Program-made: the position numbers and the translations under genes
Shown here: positions 34,860 to 36,532 of the stretch, one piece after another
Numbering within the stretch: position 1 is the first letter of the stretch
Layout: each line of letters starts with the position of its first letter
NCBI GenBank assembly: GCA_021648125.1
Contig: JAKITK010000030.1
Coordinates: forward strand, 1 to 36,532
Length of the DNA stretch: 36,532 nt
From: Lysobacterales bacterium
GTDB taxonomy: Bacteria; Pseudomonadota; Gammaproteobacteria; Xanthomonadales; SZUA-36
Reading direction: 5' to 3'
The notes under the pieces: model-generated
What the model was told of the DNA's origin: nothing
What the model saw: the letters and a program-made list of their open reading frames with translations, nothing else
Databases searched by the model: none

Positions 34860-35049
34860 TTCAGGATTACAGCTCTCAATTGATAGATAAAAGATCGAAT
34901 ACTCTCAGTAGTTGTTCCAGATCAATGACGATAAGCCACCCGGAGGTGAAACTAGTTCAATAACACGCATTTCAAGGAGCAGGTTTTTTGCCAGCTCAGC
35001 GCGCGTGTACTAGGATGACTTAATATACTCGTAAAACAGGTGATAGATT

Positions 35050-35964
35050 ATGGCTACACATAAAACCGAGAATATTCGCAACCTTGCTTTGGTCGGCCAG
35101 AGCGGGGCCGGAAAAAGCACTTTGATTGAAGCACTACTGGCAAAGACCGGCACTATCAAAACAATGGGTAGTCATCAGCGTGGCAGCCTAGTAACCGATT
35201 TTGATCCACTCGAAAAACTCCACCAACACTCACTGGATTCTGCCATCGTCGGTTTTGAATACGATGGAGTGCACTGCAATTTCATCGATACCCCCGGCTA
35301 CCCGGATTTTCGTGGGCCAACATTGGCGGCCATGGCAGCCGTTGAAACCACAGCCATCGTCATTAACGCACAGTCAGGCATAGAACTATCTACCCGCAGG
35401 CTTATGCAACGAGCCGTGGATCGCAAGCTCTGTCGGATGATAATCATCAATAAAATCGATACCGACACGGTTGATCTGACCCAGCTGGTGCGGAAAATAC
35501 GCGCAGAGTTTGGCAATCAATGCCTACCGATTAATCTACCGGCTGACAATCATTCTACTGTACGCGATTGCTTTTTCCATACTGAAGGTGAAACCGATAT
35601 TTTTTCACTCAGCGCAGCGCACGATGAAATCAACGATCAGGTAGCCGAGGTCGATGATGAATTGATGGATATATACCTCGAGCAGGGAGAACTTAACCGC
35701 GAGCAACTGCATCAAGCTTTCGAAATCGCCTTGCGTCAAGGACATCTGGTGCCTATTTGCTTCGTGTCCGCCAAAAGCGGTGCCGGTATTGATGAATTAT
35801 TGAAATTCTGTAAACGCCTGGCACCCAACCCATTCGAAGGAAATCCACCGCCATTCCTCAAAGGTGAAGGCGAGAATGCGGTTGCGGTCAGTGCAGAGCC
35901 GGATGCCGATGCCCATGTCATTGCCCATGTGTTCAAAATCACCAATGACCCCTTTTCTGCTTAG
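35050..35964 (+). pseudogene. Truncated EF-G2-like GTPase (G domain only)
   Basis: 304 codons encode the G domain of an EF-G paralogue of the FusA2 type: G1 GQSGAGKS (16-23), TDFDPLEK in place of the usual switch I, G3 DTPGYPDF (80-87), G4 NKID (134-137) and G5 SAKSG (240-244). The sequence then enters domain II (HVFKITNDPF) and stops at a TAG after Ala304. Full EF-G proteins have about 680-700 residues, so domains II-V are missing. No continuation was seen in the other frames before the opposing OsmC gene begins 26 bases on. The G-domain frame itself is intact, so a stable GTPase fragment could still be made. Expression is possible from a TATACT at 35024-35029. Confidence 0.75.
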
Positions 35965-35990
35965 AAGAGGACAGTTACTGTTGCACGAGG

Positions 35991-36416
35991 TTAGGTCGCC
36001 TTGACCGGCACACCGGAGAGGGTATCTTTCACAGGGCAGGCATCGGTAACGTGTTGAGTCAGTTCTCTTATTTTTTTTGGAGACGAAGGTGAATCAATTT
36101 TGAGATTGAAACGAATTTCGCTGAAGCCTCTACGTGCGTCGGATTTTCCGAACATGCCATCCGGGTCGAGATCGCCCTCTACCTCCACGACCACATCTCT
36201 TACCTCCACATCGTGGGCAGGGGCAAAGGCATTGACCAGCACAATCAGGCAACCGCCCAGAGCGGAGAGAATTAACTCGACAGGGTTGGAGCCGGTATCC
36301 TCGCCCCCGAGATATTTTGGTTCATCAATGCGCAAAGTATGGGCACCAGAAACTGCATCGGAACTAACGCTATGGCCTGTCCATGTAACCTTGCTTTTAA
36401 ATTTCATCTTTGGCAT
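35991..36416 (-). CDS. OsmC-family protein
   Basis: A 141-residue OsmC/Ohr-fold protein. The two conserved cysteines are Cys56 in ALGGCLIVL and Cys127 in ACPVKDTL. GGEDTGSNPVELILSALGGC is the family core. OsmC/Ohr members reduce organic hydroperoxides through this Cys pair; the YhfA branch to which it seems closer is less well defined. AAGGAG precedes ATG 36416 closely. It converges on the truncated EF-G gene. Confidence 0.88.
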   Translation of the reverse strand: MPKMKFKSKVTWTGHSVSSDAVSGAHTLRIDEPKYLGGEDTGSNPVELILSALGGCLIVLVNAFAPAHDVEVRDVVVEVEGDLDPDGMFGKSDARRGFSEIRFNLKIDSPSSPKKIRELTQHVTDACPVKDTLSGVPVKAT

Positions 36417-36532
36417 AAAATACTCCTTTTTTTAATTTAAAATTCTCCCGTCCCTCCGAGAACAGCAATCATATAGAGGCTAAAAGTAAAGTAAAAGGGT
36501 CAAGACGCTTTTCTTGTCATTTCAGATCATCC

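Noticed and set aside
34925-34963. Small open frame with an internal GGAGGTGA
   Set aside because: Only 12 codons; the SD-like GGAGG lies inside it and has no start codon at the right distance.

Overview
The window looks like chromosomal DNA of a marine-type gammaproteobacterium, probably near Cellvibrionales/Alteromonadales. This placement is an inference. It rests on the synteny of the pmbA / yjgA(darP) / tldD / yhdP / rng / maf block, a TtpC-type TonB operon, a ~1000-residue TonB-dependent receptor, TPR-sulfotransferases and a wax-ester synthase. No rRNA, tRNA, CRISPR array or intact insertion sequence was seen.

Layout. 1-564: the start of a secreted protein cut by the window edge, then a remnant of an IS91-type transposase. 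545-6099 (minus): an exported SLP-type phosphatase, an exported DUF885 zinc hydrolase, and a translationally coupled lipase-like hydrolase / WS-DGAT acyltransferase pair, suggesting storage-lipid metabolism. 6100-7116: a gene for an unknown secreted Cys- and Pro-containing protein. A run of 11 G lies in the spacer of its putative promoter, and a REP-like palindrome follows the gene. 7117-12643: two tandem TPR-sulfotransferases (minus) diverge from an apparent operon of a methyltransferase, a DUF4826-like protein and a 2OG-Fe(II) oxygenase (plus). 12644-13096: a tandem array of seven ~52-bp units, several of them hairpin-forming, with a 156-bp higher-order period. 13097-16572 (minus): the TonB-dependent receptor and a cold-shock protein. 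16892-22054 (minus): a complete energy-transduction operon, DUF3450-ttpC-exbB-exbD-tonB-TPR, with overlapping junctions. 22212-24357: a zinc-ribbon protein, an orphan plus-strand terminator, a nitroreductase and a membrane-anchored zincin. 24414-34795: housekeeping block pmbA, yjgA, tldD, yhdP, rng, maf, rlmH, rsfS. 35050-36416: an EF-G2-like gene ending after the G domain, and an OsmC-like protein.

How it may work together. The TonB operon can power the receptor encoded just downstream of it. The cytoplasmic sulfotransferases, methyltransferase and 2OG oxygenase beside the receptor form a candidate modification island whose substrate is unknown; linking it to receptor-mediated uptake is a hypothesis. 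The TldD/PmbA pair forms a known heterodimeric peptidase. RNase G, RlmH, RsfS and DarP (YjgA) all act on ribosomal RNA or ribosome assembly, so the right-hand third is largely a ribosome and envelope maintenance block.
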